Shown here: positions 24,520-33,109 of the stretch, in pieces
Position numbering within the stretch: the first letter of the stretch is position 1
Layout: each line of letters begins with the position of its first letter
Made by a program: the position numbers and the translations under genes
Notes under the pieces: model-generated
The model's input: the letters and a program-made list of their open reading frames with translations, nothing else
What the model was told of the DNA's origin: nothing
Databases searched by the model: none
Source: Acidobacteriota bacterium
GTDB taxonomy: Bacteria > Acidobacteriota > Terriglobia > Acidiferrales > 2-02-FULL-67-57
Assembly (NCBI GenBank): GCA_022571295.1
Contig: JACZYA010000006.1
Location: 1-54,583, forward strand
Direction of reading: 5' to 3'
Length of the DNA stretch: 54,583 nucleotides

Positions 24520-25211
24520 CGGCGCTGCCGGGGCGGTCTGCCGGATGGCGGGTTCTGCGTGCCCGACTGTCCTGAAGAAGTACCCTGCGGCGAGGCGGTG
24601 CCTGCCGAGGCGTTGCGCAGCGCATCCTGCACCGGATCGAAGATAAACTCCCACTGGTTGTAGTGCTGGTAGTCGTTGTACACGCGGATGGACCGCGCGG
24701 TGCTGGTGCTCGCCACGCCGATGATGGGATAGGGATTGGGGCCGGACCCCGAAGCGCTGGCGGAGGGAGGCGACCGCTGCGTTTGCCCCTGCGCTTGCTC
24801 CTGGGTCGTACCGCTGGTTCCCTGCCCGCTGCCCGCAAGCGCTTGCGGGCTCGGGCCGACTCGCCCGGTCACTGAACCAATCATCTCCCCGCTGGGCCCG
24901 ACGCGAATGACCCGCCACTCGCCCTTGGCCGACATAGGGTCCGGCCAGGCACGCCGCAGAAAACTAAGCTGGCTGGTGTAGAGCAATTCGTCCAGGCTCA
25001 GCGGCAGGCGCCCAAACTTTCGATTGAACAAGCCGATGGCGCGCCGATATTGCTCGCCGCGGAAGATCAGTTCTACTTCCCGTTCCCGCCGGCCCTGGGT
25101 CAGCACGCTAGGAACGGCGGCGGTGAGCGCAATCGCCACCAGCGCCAGCAGCAGCACCACAACAATCACTGCGTAGCCGGCCTGTCGGTCGCGTCTGCTC
25201 GTATTCATCAT
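24516..25211 (-). CDS. Type II secretion-like pseudopilin lacking Glu5
   Basis: About 231 residues from an ATG at 25211 that overlaps the preceding stop. It has a basic leader ending in Gly, then a long hydrophobic helix (YAVIVVVLLLALVAIALTAAV). The cleavage site is RQAG|Y, but position +5 is Val instead of Glu, a feature of tip pseudopilins such as GspK. The part after the helix (REREVELIFRGEQYRRAIGLF, GRLPLSLDELL) is typical of GspG-like proteins in Acidobacteria. The C-terminal third is Gly/Ser/Gln/Pro-rich and disordered. It is the last gene of the secretion operon. Confidence 0.75.
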   Translation of the reverse strand: MMNTSRRDRQAGYAVIVVVLLLALVAIALTAAVPSVLTQGRREREVELIFRGEQYRRAIGLFNRKFGRLPLSLDELLYTSQLSFLRRAWPDPMSAKGEWRVIRVGPSGEMIGSVTGRVGPSPQALAGSGQGTSGTTQEQAQGQTQRSPPSASASGSGPNPYPIIGVASTSTARSIRVYNDYQHYNQWEFIFDPVQDALRNASAGTASPQGTSSGQSGTQNPPSGRPPRQRR

Positions 25212-25750
25212 TGCGGGAGCTCCAGCCACAAAACCCAGCGGTGGTGGCTCACCAAGTCTTCCAGCTCCATGCTGTCGCCGGAGATTCGCACCACCCGATA
25301 GCGCCCTTCAATCACGTCGCCCTGCCGGGCAACGTAGATTTCATCGCCGTCGGTCAAGAAGACGCGGCGAGCCCCGCCTTGCTGGTTTTCCGCCATGCCG
25401 TAAAACCGCAACGGCGGAGGAGGAGGCGGCGGCGGAGACTGTGGGCGTGGAGCCTGCGGCGTGGAGGCCACCGCCGGTTTCACAGCCCTCACCGGCCGGC
25501 TGACCCGCCCGTACTCGAAAATGTTCCTTCCCGCCGGGGGAGTTTTCCTTTGCGACGCTGCCTGCAAGCGTTCCACTTGCAACCGAGCATCGGGGATGTC
25601 CAAGGGAGTGCGCGCGACCGAGCGGCGCGCTTGGCCCACGCCGCTGGCCGCCACCGGGGCGCTGGACTGCGTCGGCCACCAACGCCACGCGGTGAGGCCC
25701 AATACAACCACCAAGACCACCAATACGCCGACTTTGTGTTTCTCTCTCAT
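25208..25750 (-). CDS. GspC/PilP-like inner-membrane periplasmic linker
   Basis: A 180-residue protein with a short cytoplasmic N-terminus, one membrane helix (VGVLVVLVVVLGLTAW), a Pro-rich periplasmic linker with nine prolines in a row near residue 105, and a C-terminal beta domain (LRFYGMAENQQG, VFLTDGDEIYVARQGDVIEGRYRVVRISG). This domain has the homology-region pattern shared by GspC and PilP, which contacts the secretin. Start overlaps the PilO-like stop. It is the only candidate here for joining the inner platform to an outer-membrane pore. Confidence 0.75.
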   Translation of the reverse strand: MREKHKVGVLVVLVVVLGLTAWRWWPTQSSAPVAASGVGQARRSVARTPLDIPDARLQVERLQAASQRKTPPAGRNIFEYGRVSRPVRAVKPAVASTPQAPRPQSPPPPPPPPLRFYGMAENQQGGARRVFLTDGDEIYVARQGDVIEGRYRVVRISGDSMELEDLVSHHRWVLWLELPQ

Positions 25751-26301
25751 GTCTGGCTTCGCTGGAAATAGGTTGCGATCCGCATCTGCACCTGCACCCG
25801 ACCGCCCCGGGCCGTCCTCACCGAAAGTTGGCTGATCAGATACAAATGCGGCGCGCGCTCCAGCGCGTCCAAATAGCGCAACAAGTTGGAATAGCGCCCC
25901 TGCACATCGACCAGCACTTCCACCCGTAGCAGGCCGGGTTGCTCCTTCACCTCTTCCGTATCCAGCGTGACGCGCGACAGCACCACGCCAGCGGTTCGCG
26001 CCGCACGGTTCAACTCCGCATTCACTCGGGAGAAACCGGTGCTCTCCTCCAGGAAGCGCTCCGCCACAAAGCGGTCCAACTGGGGCCCCAGTTGCGGCGC
26101 CTGCACCTGAACCTGCTCCAGCCGCCGCACTTCGGCTGCCAGCTCCGCGACTTCCTCTTCCAGCAACGCCACCTGGGCCGGATCAGCGTCGGCCACCGCC
26201 GCCGGGTTGCGCACCCAGCCGAAGTACACCACCGCATCCAGCAGCAAGAGCGCGGCCAGCACCCCATACACCCAGAGACGCCGCTGGTACCAATAACTCA
26301 A
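25747..26301 (-). CDS. PilO/GspM-like assembly protein
   Basis: A 184-residue bitopic inner-membrane protein. A short cytoplasmic tail (MSYWYQRRLW) precedes the membrane helix (YGVLAALLLLDAVVYFGW), a coiled coil (ALLEEEVAELAAEVRRLEQV) and a ferredoxin-like periplasmic domain (LLRVEVLVDVQGRYSNLLRYLDALERAPHL). This order is that of PilO. It would pair with the PilN-like protein encoded just before it and form the PilMNO/GspLM platform. Confidence 0.8.
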   Translation of the reverse strand: MSYWYQRRLWVYGVLAALLLLDAVVYFGWVRNPAAVADADPAQVALLEEEVAELAAEVRRLEQVQVQAPQLGPQLDRFVAERFLEESTGFSRVNAELNRAARTAGVVLSRVTLDTEEVKEQPGLLRVEVLVDVQGRYSNLLRYLDALERAPHLYLISQLSVRTARGGRVQVQMRIATYFQRSQT

Positions 26302-26304
26302 TGC

Positions 26305-26868
26305 TTACTCCTCCACATAGATGGCGCTCACGTCCGCCACCACGGCATCGGCCCGTGTGGTGCTCTGGGCCTGCGCGTGCAGAGTTACGCGCCGGAACCT
26401 CTCGCCCTGCTCCAGCGACTCCAAGCACTGATTCACCGCTGCGGGGGAGCGTCCCCCCAGGCGCAATTCAACCTCCACCGTGCCGTCCGCTTGCAGCGTG
26501 GGCGAAACCGACAGCACGCGGGCCTGCGCCGGCAGATGCTGTTGCAGCTCAAAAAAGAATCCTGTCCAGGAAAAGCTTTTCTGCCGGATGACGTGGTTCA
26601 GAAAGCCCACCCGCTGGAGCAAGGCCTGCGTGGCTGGATCGAGCAGCGCGCTTTCCAATTCTTCTTGCCGGGCAGCGAGTTGGTTCTGCTGCCGGCTCAG
26701 TTCGCTCAGGCGAGCCCGGGTGGTGGTGCGCTGCCGCCAAGTGAGCACGCCGTCGGTGGCCACCCATGCAGTCGCGACTACAGACACCAGCAAGAGGAAA
26801 CCCGCCAACAACCAGAATGGCCGCTGGTTGGCGCAGGGGCGGGTGGCGAGGTTGATGGCGGTTTTCAT
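26305..26868 (-). CDS. PilN-like assembly protein
   Basis: A 187-residue protein from the ATG at 26868, which overlaps the PilM stop as ATGA. Its start MKTAINLATRP corresponds to the short cytoplasmic motif by which PilN binds PilM. A membrane helix (FWLLAGFLLLVSVVATAWVA), a coiled coil (RARLSELSRQQNQLAARQEELE) and a periplasmic alpha/beta domain follow. It should heterodimerise with the PilO-like protein. Confidence 0.8.
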   Translation of the reverse strand: MKTAINLATRPCANQRPFWLLAGFLLLVSVVATAWVATDGVLTWRQRTTTRARLSELSRQQNQLAARQEELESALLDPATQALLQRVGFLNHVIRQKSFSWTGFFFELQQHLPAQARVLSVSPTLQADGTVEVELRLGGRSPAAVNQCLESLEQGERFRRVTLHAQAQSTTRADAVVADVSAIYVEE

Positions 26869-27803
26869 GCTGACTGCACCCAGCCGAGACTCGGCAACAG
26901 GGTGTGGTCCGGCTGCGACCCCGACAAAGACGAAAGCGGCAGATCGAGCCCAGCCAGGCTGACTTCCTGCGCGGCGCACCCCGCTTCCTTGAGCAGCCGC
27001 TGTGCCAGGACCGTCCCGTCCTCTCCCAGACCGAACAGCAGCGCCTTCTGCACCGGCTGGCCCCACTGCTCCTGGAAATAGACCACGGCCGGGTAGGCCT
27101 TCTCAAACAGACGTTCCTGGCTCCACGCGCCCGAAATGGGCACGGTGCGAAACAATTGCAGCGCAGTGCCCTGGACAATCGCCAGCCCCAGCGAATGAAG
27201 GTCGCGTTTGACCAGCAAACGAGGCTCAGTATCTTCGTGGCCCAGCCAACCCAAGCACGCCATGGTGGCCAGTGTCACCCAACCGGCTTCCAGCCCCACC
27301 GCCTCCACTTGCTCTTCGTATTGACGGACAAGGTTGCGGAGGCAGACGGCCACAACAACTTCCTGCCCGCCGGCGCGCCCCGGGCGGCCCTGGTAAGACA
27401 ACACGGCCTGGTCCAAGTCAAAGGAGATATCCTTTCCGAGGCGCCAGCGCAACAGGGGTTCGGCCTCCTGGGGACGCTGCGGCAACTGGTCGAGCTGAAG
27501 CAACACCACGCGCGCCATCAGGTCGGGAACAATCAAGACGCAGCGGCGCTGAGCGTTGCCCACCTCGCCCAGCACCTCTTCCAGGGCCGCCCGCACAACG
27601 TCCGGCTGAGCAATGTTGTGGGTGAGCGGACCAGGCAGCACGGCGCCGGCCGGCAAGGGCCGGGTGGCCCAGGCTTCGATGCGCCCGCGGCGCTGTCGAA
27701 CGGCGGCCACATAGTCGGCGGCCACTTCGCACACCAGCGGCAGCTCGGGCGGAGCGTGCAACCAGTGCCGGAAGCGAGCGAACAATTCCGTAGCAGAGTT
27801 CAT
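26865..27803 (-). CDS. PilM/GspL-like actin-fold platform protein
   Basis: About 312 residues from the ATG at 27803; an ATG-like start at 27824 would overlap the ATPase gene. The protein has the divergent actin-like layout of cytoplasmic PilM and of the GspL N-terminus: VCEVAADYVAAVRQ near the start, CVLIVPDLMARVVLLQLDQLP, and LLVKRDLHSLGLAIV further on. No membrane helix is seen, so it is PilM-like rather than a full GspL. It would connect the PilB/GspE ATPase to PilN. Confidence 0.75.
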   Translation of the reverse strand: MNSATELFARFRHWLHAPPELPLVCEVAADYVAAVRQRRGRIEAWATRPLPAGAVLPGPLTHNIAQPDVVRAALEEVLGEVGNAQRRCVLIVPDLMARVVLLQLDQLPQRPQEAEPLLRWRLGKDISFDLDQAVLSYQGRPGRAGGQEVVVAVCLRNLVRQYEEQVEAVGLEAGWVTLATMACLGWLGHEDTEPRLLVKRDLHSLGLAIVQGTALQLFRTVPISGAWSQERLFEKAYPAVVYFQEQWGQPVQKALLFGLGEDGTVLAQRLLKEAGCAAQEVSLAGLDLPLSSLSGSQPDHTLLPSLGWVQSA

Positions 27804-27810
27804 AGCGCCG

Positions 27811-29430
27811 TCACACCGTCTCAATGAAGCTGACTTTGTTCAATTCGCGCAGGGTGGTGACGCCAGCGCGGACTTTCTCCAAGCCCGACTGGCGCAAAAA
27901 CATCATTCCCTCTTTCTGGGCGGCATGCTTGATCTCGGCGGTGGGTTTCTTGTCCACGATCATCTCGCGGATATGGTCGCTCAAGTCGAGCAGTTCGCAG
28001 ATGGCGGTCCGGCCGCGGAAGCCGGTGCCGTGGCACTCGATGCAGCCCGTGCCCTCGTAGAACGAAACGCCCTTCCACTGCGCGTAGGGCAGGCCGGACT
28101 CCTCCAGTTCCTCACGGGTGTAGCGCACGGCATGCTTGCAGTGCTCGCAGATCAGGCGCACCAAGCGCTGGGCCAGGATACAATTCAGCGAAGAAACAAA
28201 GTTGTAGGGCTCCACCCCCATGTTCAGGAAGCGCCCGATGACGTCCACCACATTGTTGGCGTGCACGGTGGTGAAGACCAAGTGGCCGGTGAGCGCCGAC
28301 TGGATGGCAATCTGCGCCGTCTCTAGGTCGCGGATCTCGCCCACCATGATTTTATCGGGGTCGTGCCGGAGAATGGAGCGCAGGCCGCGGGCAAAGGTCA
28401 GGCCTTTCTTTTCGTTCACGGGAATCTGCGTGATTCCCGTGAGCTGATACTCGACCGGGTCTTCAATGGTGATAATTTTGTCCTCCTCCGACTGGATTTC
28501 GGAGACGGCGGCGTAAAGCGTGGTGGTCTTGCCGCTGCCGGTGGGACCGGTGACCAACACCATCCCGTAGGGTTCGCGAATATAACGGCGTAATCTTTTC
28601 AGCTCGACCTCGGAGAAGCCGATCACGTCCAGGTTGAGCGTGCGGAATTTTTCGCTCAGCGATTGCTTGTCCAGGATGCGCAGCACCGCGTCTTCGCCAT
28701 AGACGGTGGGCATGATGGAGACGCGGAAGTCAATGAAGCGCCCCTTGTAGCGGACGCGGAAGCGCCCGTCCTGCGGCACGCGGCGCTCGGCGATGTCGAG
28801 CTCGGACATGACTTTGATGCGGGAGATGATGGTGGAATGCCACTCCTTGGCGAGCGGGGCCATGGCCGGGTGCAGCACGCCGTCAATGCGGTACTTCACC
28901 ACCACTTCGGCGTCGCGGGTTTCGATGTGGATGTCGCTGGCGCGGCGCTCCAGAGCGTTGAACAAGGTGGAGTCCACCAGGCGAATCACGGGGCTCATGT
29001 CGGCGGTGGCGGTCAGGCGCTCGGCGGAAATGGTGGTGTCGTCATTGTCCGATTCTCGCACCACGTCCAGGCGGAAGCCCTCGGTGGCTTCCTCCAGCAC
29101 CCGCTGGGATTGCTCGGTTTTCTTCAGGATGTCTTCGATCTGCGCCTGGGTGGCGACCTTGACCACCACGTCTCGGCCCAGCCGCACCGCCAGCTCGTCG
29201 GCCACGAAAAACTGGGTGGGGTCAGCCATAGCGACGGTCAGGGTTCCGTCGTTGGCTTCCAGGGGGATGAAGTGGTGGCGGAACATCATGTCCACCGGAA
29301 TCAGGCGAAACAGGTCGGGATCGATGCGGTGCTGGGCCAGGTCAACGAACTCGCAGCGGTAGCGCGCCGCCAGTTGACGTGCCTCTTCGATCTCCTTGCT
29401 GGGTGTCGCTGCTTCGCGCTCTTCCGCCAT
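27811..29430 (-). CDS. GspE/PilB-type assembly ATPase (second copy)
   Basis: A 539-residue hexameric ATPase for pseudopilus or pilus assembly. The N-terminal MshEN-like domain holds LIPVDMMFRHHFIPLE. The Walker A motif is GPTGSGKTTT, the Asp box and Walker B region is MVGEIRDLETAQIA, and the His box is FTTVHANN. The zinc-binding C-terminal part has CEHC and CIEC. It is clearly separate from the PilB at 40984 and is closer to GspE in context: gspF upstream, PilMNO-like genes downstream. Confidence 0.92.
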   Translation of the reverse strand: MAEEREAATPSKEIEEARQLAARYRCEFVDLAQHRIDPDLFRLIPVDMMFRHHFIPLEANDGTLTVAMADPTQFFVADELAVRLGRDVVVKVATQAQIEDILKKTEQSQRVLEEATEGFRLDVVRESDNDDTTISAERLTATADMSPVIRLVDSTLFNALERRASDIHIETRDAEVVVKYRIDGVLHPAMAPLAKEWHSTIISRIKVMSELDIAERRVPQDGRFRVRYKGRFIDFRVSIMPTVYGEDAVLRILDKQSLSEKFRTLNLDVIGFSEVELKRLRRYIREPYGMVLVTGPTGSGKTTTLYAAVSEIQSEEDKIITIEDPVEYQLTGITQIPVNEKKGLTFARGLRSILRHDPDKIMVGEIRDLETAQIAIQSALTGHLVFTTVHANNVVDVIGRFLNMGVEPYNFVSSLNCILAQRLVRLICEHCKHAVRYTREELEESGLPYAQWKGVSFYEGTGCIECHGTGFRGRTAICELLDLSDHIREMIVDKKPTAEIKHAAQKEGMMFLRQSGLEKVRAGVTTLRELNKVSFIETV

Positions 29431-29439
29431 TCCTTCCTC

Positions 29440-30651
29440 CTAGCGAATCATCGTCCCCATGGAAAAAATAGGGAGGTAGAGGGCCACCAAGATCACCAGG
29501 ACGGTTCCGCCCACCGCCAAGAGCAGAACCGGTTCGATCAAAGCCAGCAATGTGTTCAGGCGCGCGTTCAGTTCTTCGTCGTAGAACTCGGCAACGCTAT
29601 TCAGCATGGCAGGCAACGCTCCGGTGGCCTCCCCCACTTCGACCATTTCGGTGACCATGTCAGGCAGCACGCCGGTTTGCGCCAGGGCTGAATGCAGCGC
29701 CTCGCCTTCGCGCACCTTGACCGCCGCGGTGCTGACAGCGTGGCGCAGAACCGGACTTTCCATCGCGCCGGCGGCGGTCTCCAGCGAGGGCACCAAAGGC
29801 ATCCCGCCGAAGAGCAAAGTCGCCAGTGTGCGGGCGAACTGTGCCAGGCGAAACTTCAGCACGATATCCCCCACCAGCGGCAGCCGCATGCGGGCCCGGT
29901 CCAACACCCGCGCGCCGGCTTCGCTGCGGCTGGCAAGAACCAGCCCGACCACCAGCGCCGCAATCGCGACGACAATCACCAGCAACCACTCCCGCACCTG
30001 GAGCGAAAAACTCACCACCACCTGGGTCAGAGCGGGCAACTCCATGCCGGTATCGGCATAGAGGGCGGTGAACTTAGGGATGATATAGGTTACTGCAATG
30101 GTCAAAACAATTACGGATACCACAATCAACAGCGCGGGGTACACCAAGGCGGACTTCAAGCGGCGGCGCGCATTGCCGGTGATTTTCTGATAGGCGATGA
30201 ACTGCTCCAGTACCCCGGCCAAGTTGCCGCTGCGCTCACCCGCCAACAAGGCGGTGGTGTACACCTCGGAGAACACGCCCACCTCGCGAAACGCCTCGGA
30301 CAGCGAAACGCCGCTGCGTACCCGCCGGCACACGGCTTCCAACACCGCTTGCAACGCCGGCCGATTGGTCCGGGCCGCCAACAAGTCCAGCGAACGCAGG
30401 ATGGGAAGGCCGGCTCGAATCAGAGTAACAAACTGCTGATTGAATAACAGGAATTCGTCCATTGGGGGCCGCTGGTAGGCACGCTTGCGGCGGCCGAGGG
30501 CCAAGCCCGGCAGCGACCGGCCCCGAACCGCATACACATAGAGGCCTTTTTCCACCAAGTGCTGGCGCGCCTCGCCCTCCGAGCTGGCAGACTCCACCTG
30601 GGTGAACACCCGTCCGCGGGCATCCGCTACTTTACAAACAAATTCACCCAT
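29440..30651 (-). CDS. GspF/PilC-type inner-membrane platform protein (second copy)
   Basis: About 403 residues from the ATG at 30651, where MGEFVCKVADARGRVF starts the usual N-terminal domain. The two repeated T2SSF domains are visible: FNQQFVTLIRAGLPILRSLDLLA and FARTLATLLFGGMPLVPSLETAAG, each followed by hydrophobic spans, and a final span with LLAVGGTVLVILVALYLPIF. The ATPase gene follows 9 bp later. It differs from the pilC at 38621, so a second assembly platform exists. Confidence 0.9.
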   Translation of the reverse strand: MGEFVCKVADARGRVFTQVESASSEGEARQHLVEKGLYVYAVRGRSLPGLALGRRKRAYQRPPMDEFLLFNQQFVTLIRAGLPILRSLDLLAARTNRPALQAVLEAVCRRVRSGVSLSEAFREVGVFSEVYTTALLAGERSGNLAGVLEQFIAYQKITGNARRRLKSALVYPALLIVVSVIVLTIAVTYIIPKFTALYADTGMELPALTQVVVSFSLQVREWLLVIVVAIAALVVGLVLASRSEAGARVLDRARMRLPLVGDIVLKFRLAQFARTLATLLFGGMPLVPSLETAAGAMESPVLRHAVSTAAVKVREGEALHSALAQTGVLPDMVTEMVEVGEATGALPAMLNSVAEFYDEELNARLNTLLALIEPVLLLAVGGTVLVILVALYLPIFSMGTMIR

Positions 30652-30730
30652 GGGCCCCTCTGCTTCCCGTGCGAACAGAAAGTGTAGCACCAGCACCGGA
30701 GCCAAGCAAAGTGGAAGGAATCACGAAGGC

Positions 30731-31432
30731 TCAGGACCCACCTTCATCGATCCACGCGGTTCCGGGCGGTACGCGCAAACGGAACAGGTCGGTCGCCAGA
30801 GCGGGATTTTCTTCCCAGCGGCGAAAATGGAACTCCACCAAGCTGCCGTCGAGCTGTTGAATTTCCAGCCGCAGCAACTGGTAGCGCTGGTTGAGATCGA
30901 ACCAAATGTGATGGAACCCCTGCTTCTCTGAGCGGGCCGTGCCGCGCAACTGCCAGCGCACTGCGCTGTCGGCGCGATCTACAGAAACCAGTTGGAGGCG
31001 GGCAAACAACCGCCGCAGCTTCGCGCGTCCCAGTAAAAGCGCCAAGGCAGCCTGCCATTCCGGCGCCTGCTTCAAGGGGGTGCGTCGCACCTGCGCTTCG
31101 CTGGGAACGTACAAATAGGCATACTTGCCGTCGGTGAGAAAGAGTTTTTCCTCTGGAGAGTTGTACTCCCACCGCATCCGCCCCGGCTTTTTGAAATAAA
31201 CTCGGCCGGATTCGACCAGCGTGGTTCGCCCGAGGGTGTAACGCTGCACAAAATCAGCCGCGAGGGTTTCGACCCGGTTGTAGTGGCGCTCGACCCGCGC
31301 CGCTACCTCTTGCGCTGAAGGCTGGGCGCCGGCCTCGCCCTCGGGGGGAGTGGTGGCGACGGCGGCCACGGCCACCAGTAAGCAAATCCCCGCAGCCTGA
31401 AGCACTCGCTTCATTTGCTTCATTCGCTTCAT
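30731..31432 (-). CDS. LolA-like outer-membrane lipoprotein carrier protein
   Basis: A 233-residue periplasmic protein with an N-terminal signal sequence. The LolA half-barrel pattern is seen in VETLAADFVQRYTLGRTTLVESGRVYFKKPGRMRWEY, LFLTDGKYAYLYVPSEAQV and IWFDLNQRYQLLRLEIQQLDGSLVEFHF. In LolA this hydrophobic cavity carries lipoprotein acyl chains. The gene begins with three 9-bp repeats (ATGAAGCRA) that give three possible in-frame starts. Placement in a pilus operon suggests handling of a pilus-related lipoprotein, which is an inference. Confidence 0.82.
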   Translation of the reverse strand: MKRMKQMKRVLQAAGICLLVAVAAVATTPPEGEAGAQPSAQEVAARVERHYNRVETLAADFVQRYTLGRTTLVESGRVYFKKPGRMRWEYNSPEEKLFLTDGKYAYLYVPSEAQVRRTPLKQAPEWQAALALLLGRAKLRRLFARLQLVSVDRADSAVRWQLRGTARSEKQGFHHIWFDLNQRYQLLRLEIQQLDGSLVEFHFRRWEENPALATDLFRLRVPPGTAWIDEGGS

Positions 31433-32316
31433 TCCCGTCGTCCCTTCTCGGAGGTGTCGATGGGACTCTCCTCATGCAGCAGGATTTGTTCGCCGGCAAC
31501 CAGAAAATAAGGATGCCCGGTTGGATCGGTGGGCCACTCCCGCAGCCATCCGGCTGCCACCAGTTCCTGAAACGACTCGGCCCGTCGGCCCGTTTGCTGG
31601 CGGTATCGCTGGAGCAGCGCCTGCAAGTACTCGACCTCATCGTCCACCTGCAAACCCCTGAGGTGGTTGAAGGCATTTTGGCGCAGGGCGGGATCGTCGG
31701 TGCTGTTGTAGAGCTCCTGCCAGAGGAAGCGGGCGGTCTGCCGGTCGCCGCCCTCGGCGGCAATCTTCGCCGCCATGACTTTCATCCATGCATTTGCGTT
31801 GGGATGCTGCGAGCCTTCCAGGAAGGCCTCCGACGCCAGTTGGTAGTCTTCCAGGCTGCGGTAGTACACAAATCCCAGGTCGTACCAGAAACGCCAGTAG
31901 TCGGGGTTGTTCTCGATGCCTTTCTGCAACAGTTTGATGGCCAGGTCGGGGCGGCCCGGGCCGGAGGGCGGCAGCTCGGTAAGGAAGATGGCGCCGTAGC
32001 GGTAGGCCAGCAACAACTGCGGGTCGAGGCTGGTGGTGATGTCCAACAGGTTGTACAGGAGCTGGTAGCGCTTCGGCCCCAGGCGCTCCCGGCCATAGTG
32101 CTGCACGGCGCGGGTCCAGTAGAGGCACGCCAGCAGACCGTCGTACCCCAGGGCCAGGCGTTTCACCCACTCTCCAGAAGAGAGGTACAGCATCTGCTCC
32201 TCCACGCGGAAGTTTTGCAGGCGTGCGTCCACCCGTTGTTGGATGCGCACCAGGGGGTAGCCGGCCACCAGGACCACGACCAGAACCAGAGGAAGCCAGC
32301 GTTGGGCTGAAATCAT
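31429..32316 (-). CDS. Membrane-anchored TPR protein, PilG-position
   Basis: A 295-residue protein with an N-terminal membrane anchor (WLPLVLVVVLVAGYPLV) and helical repeats typical of TPR (RYQLLYNLLDITTSLDPQLLLAYRYG, AIKLLQKGIENNPDYWRFWYDLGFVYY, DYQLASEAFLEGSQHPN). It lies between an ABC transporter and the LolA-like gene. In Myxococcus xanthus pilG, pilH and pilI follow pilA in the same order of parts, so this could be the functional match of PilG. Sequence similarity to PilG was not tested. Confidence 0.7.
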   Translation of the reverse strand: MISAQRWLPLVLVVVLVAGYPLVRIQQRVDARLQNFRVEEQMLYLSSGEWVKRLALGYDGLLACLYWTRAVQHYGRERLGPKRYQLLYNLLDITTSLDPQLLLAYRYGAIFLTELPPSGPGRPDLAIKLLQKGIENNPDYWRFWYDLGFVYYRSLEDYQLASEAFLEGSQHPNANAWMKVMAAKIAAEGGDRQTARFLWQELYNSTDDPALRQNAFNHLRGLQVDDEVEYLQALLQRYRQQTGRRAESFQELVAAGWLREWPTDPTGHPYFLVAGEQILLHEESPIDTSEKGRRE

Positions 32317-32323
32317 GCCTTTC

Positions 32324-33100
32324 CTACTTGAGGTTGCGGTTATGGAAAATCAGCACGCTCAAAGCGACTACCAACCCGCCATACAGAACGGCGTAGGCGG
32401 TGTTGTAGAGAACCAGCTCGAAAGGAACCGCAACGCCGTGGGCCACACTGGTGGCGACGTTGAAGTTGCGGAAATTCGGCACCAGGTAGTACACAACTTC
32501 CATCACCGCTGCCAGCCCCGGCAGTTCCACCGCCTGGCCCAATTCCCGCAAGTCGGAAGAAAAACTCCCCACCAGGAACAACCCCAGGGTGAAACCGGCG
32601 GAGAGCGCCGGAGAAGAAAAAGTAGAAAACAGCAACGCCAGGGCGGTGGCGAGCAACAGCTGCAAAAAGATGAAGTAGATGGCCACCAGCAAGTAAGAGT
32701 CGCCGGCGTCAAAGCTGCGCTTCACATAAAACAGCGCGAGGAAAAAGCCCACCGCCATCAAGCCAGTGTTCACCAGCAGGGTCAGCCCCAAGCCGCAGAA
32801 TTTCCCCAGGATGAATTCCGAGCGCCGCACCGGCTTGGCCAGCAAAGCGTAGAGGGTGCGCTTGTCCATCTCCTTGTACACCAGACCGATGCCGATGAAG
32901 ATGGCGATGGCCAGCCCGAAGAAAGTGATAGCCGCCAAACCCAGGTTGACCAGAATCAGTTTCTGCACCCCGATGGAAATTTCGCCGAAGAGGATGGCGG
33001 TGGCGATCAGCAACAAGGCGAAGACAATCAGGTTGTAGAGCACGCGGTCGCGGACGGCTTCGCGGAAGGTGTTCAAAGCGATGGCGGCGACGCGGTGCAC
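32324..33100 (-). CDS. ABC-2 type transporter permease, PilI-like by context
   Basis: A 258-residue polytopic membrane protein with six spans. It starts with the coupling segment MHRVAAIALNTFREAVRDRVLYNL, and KEMDKRTLYALLAKPVRRSEFILGK is the conserved cytoplasmic part of ABC-2 permeases. The ATPase gene is 9 bp upstream. In M. xanthus an ABC transporter (PilHI) after pilA is needed for pilus assembly; this pair has the same position. The transported substrate is not known. Confidence 0.85.
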   Translation of the reverse strand: MHRVAAIALNTFREAVRDRVLYNLIVFALLLIATAILFGEISIGVQKLILVNLGLAAITFFGLAIAIFIGIGLVYKEMDKRTLYALLAKPVRRSEFILGKFCGLGLTLLVNTGLMAVGFFLALFYVKRSFDAGDSYLLVAIYFIFLQLLLATALALLFSTFSSPALSAGFTLGLFLVGSFSSDLRELGQAVELPGLAAVMEVVYYLVPNFRNFNVATSVAHGVAVPFELVLYNTAYAVLYGGLVVALSVLIFHNRNLK

Positions 33101-33109
33101 GGCAGTTTC

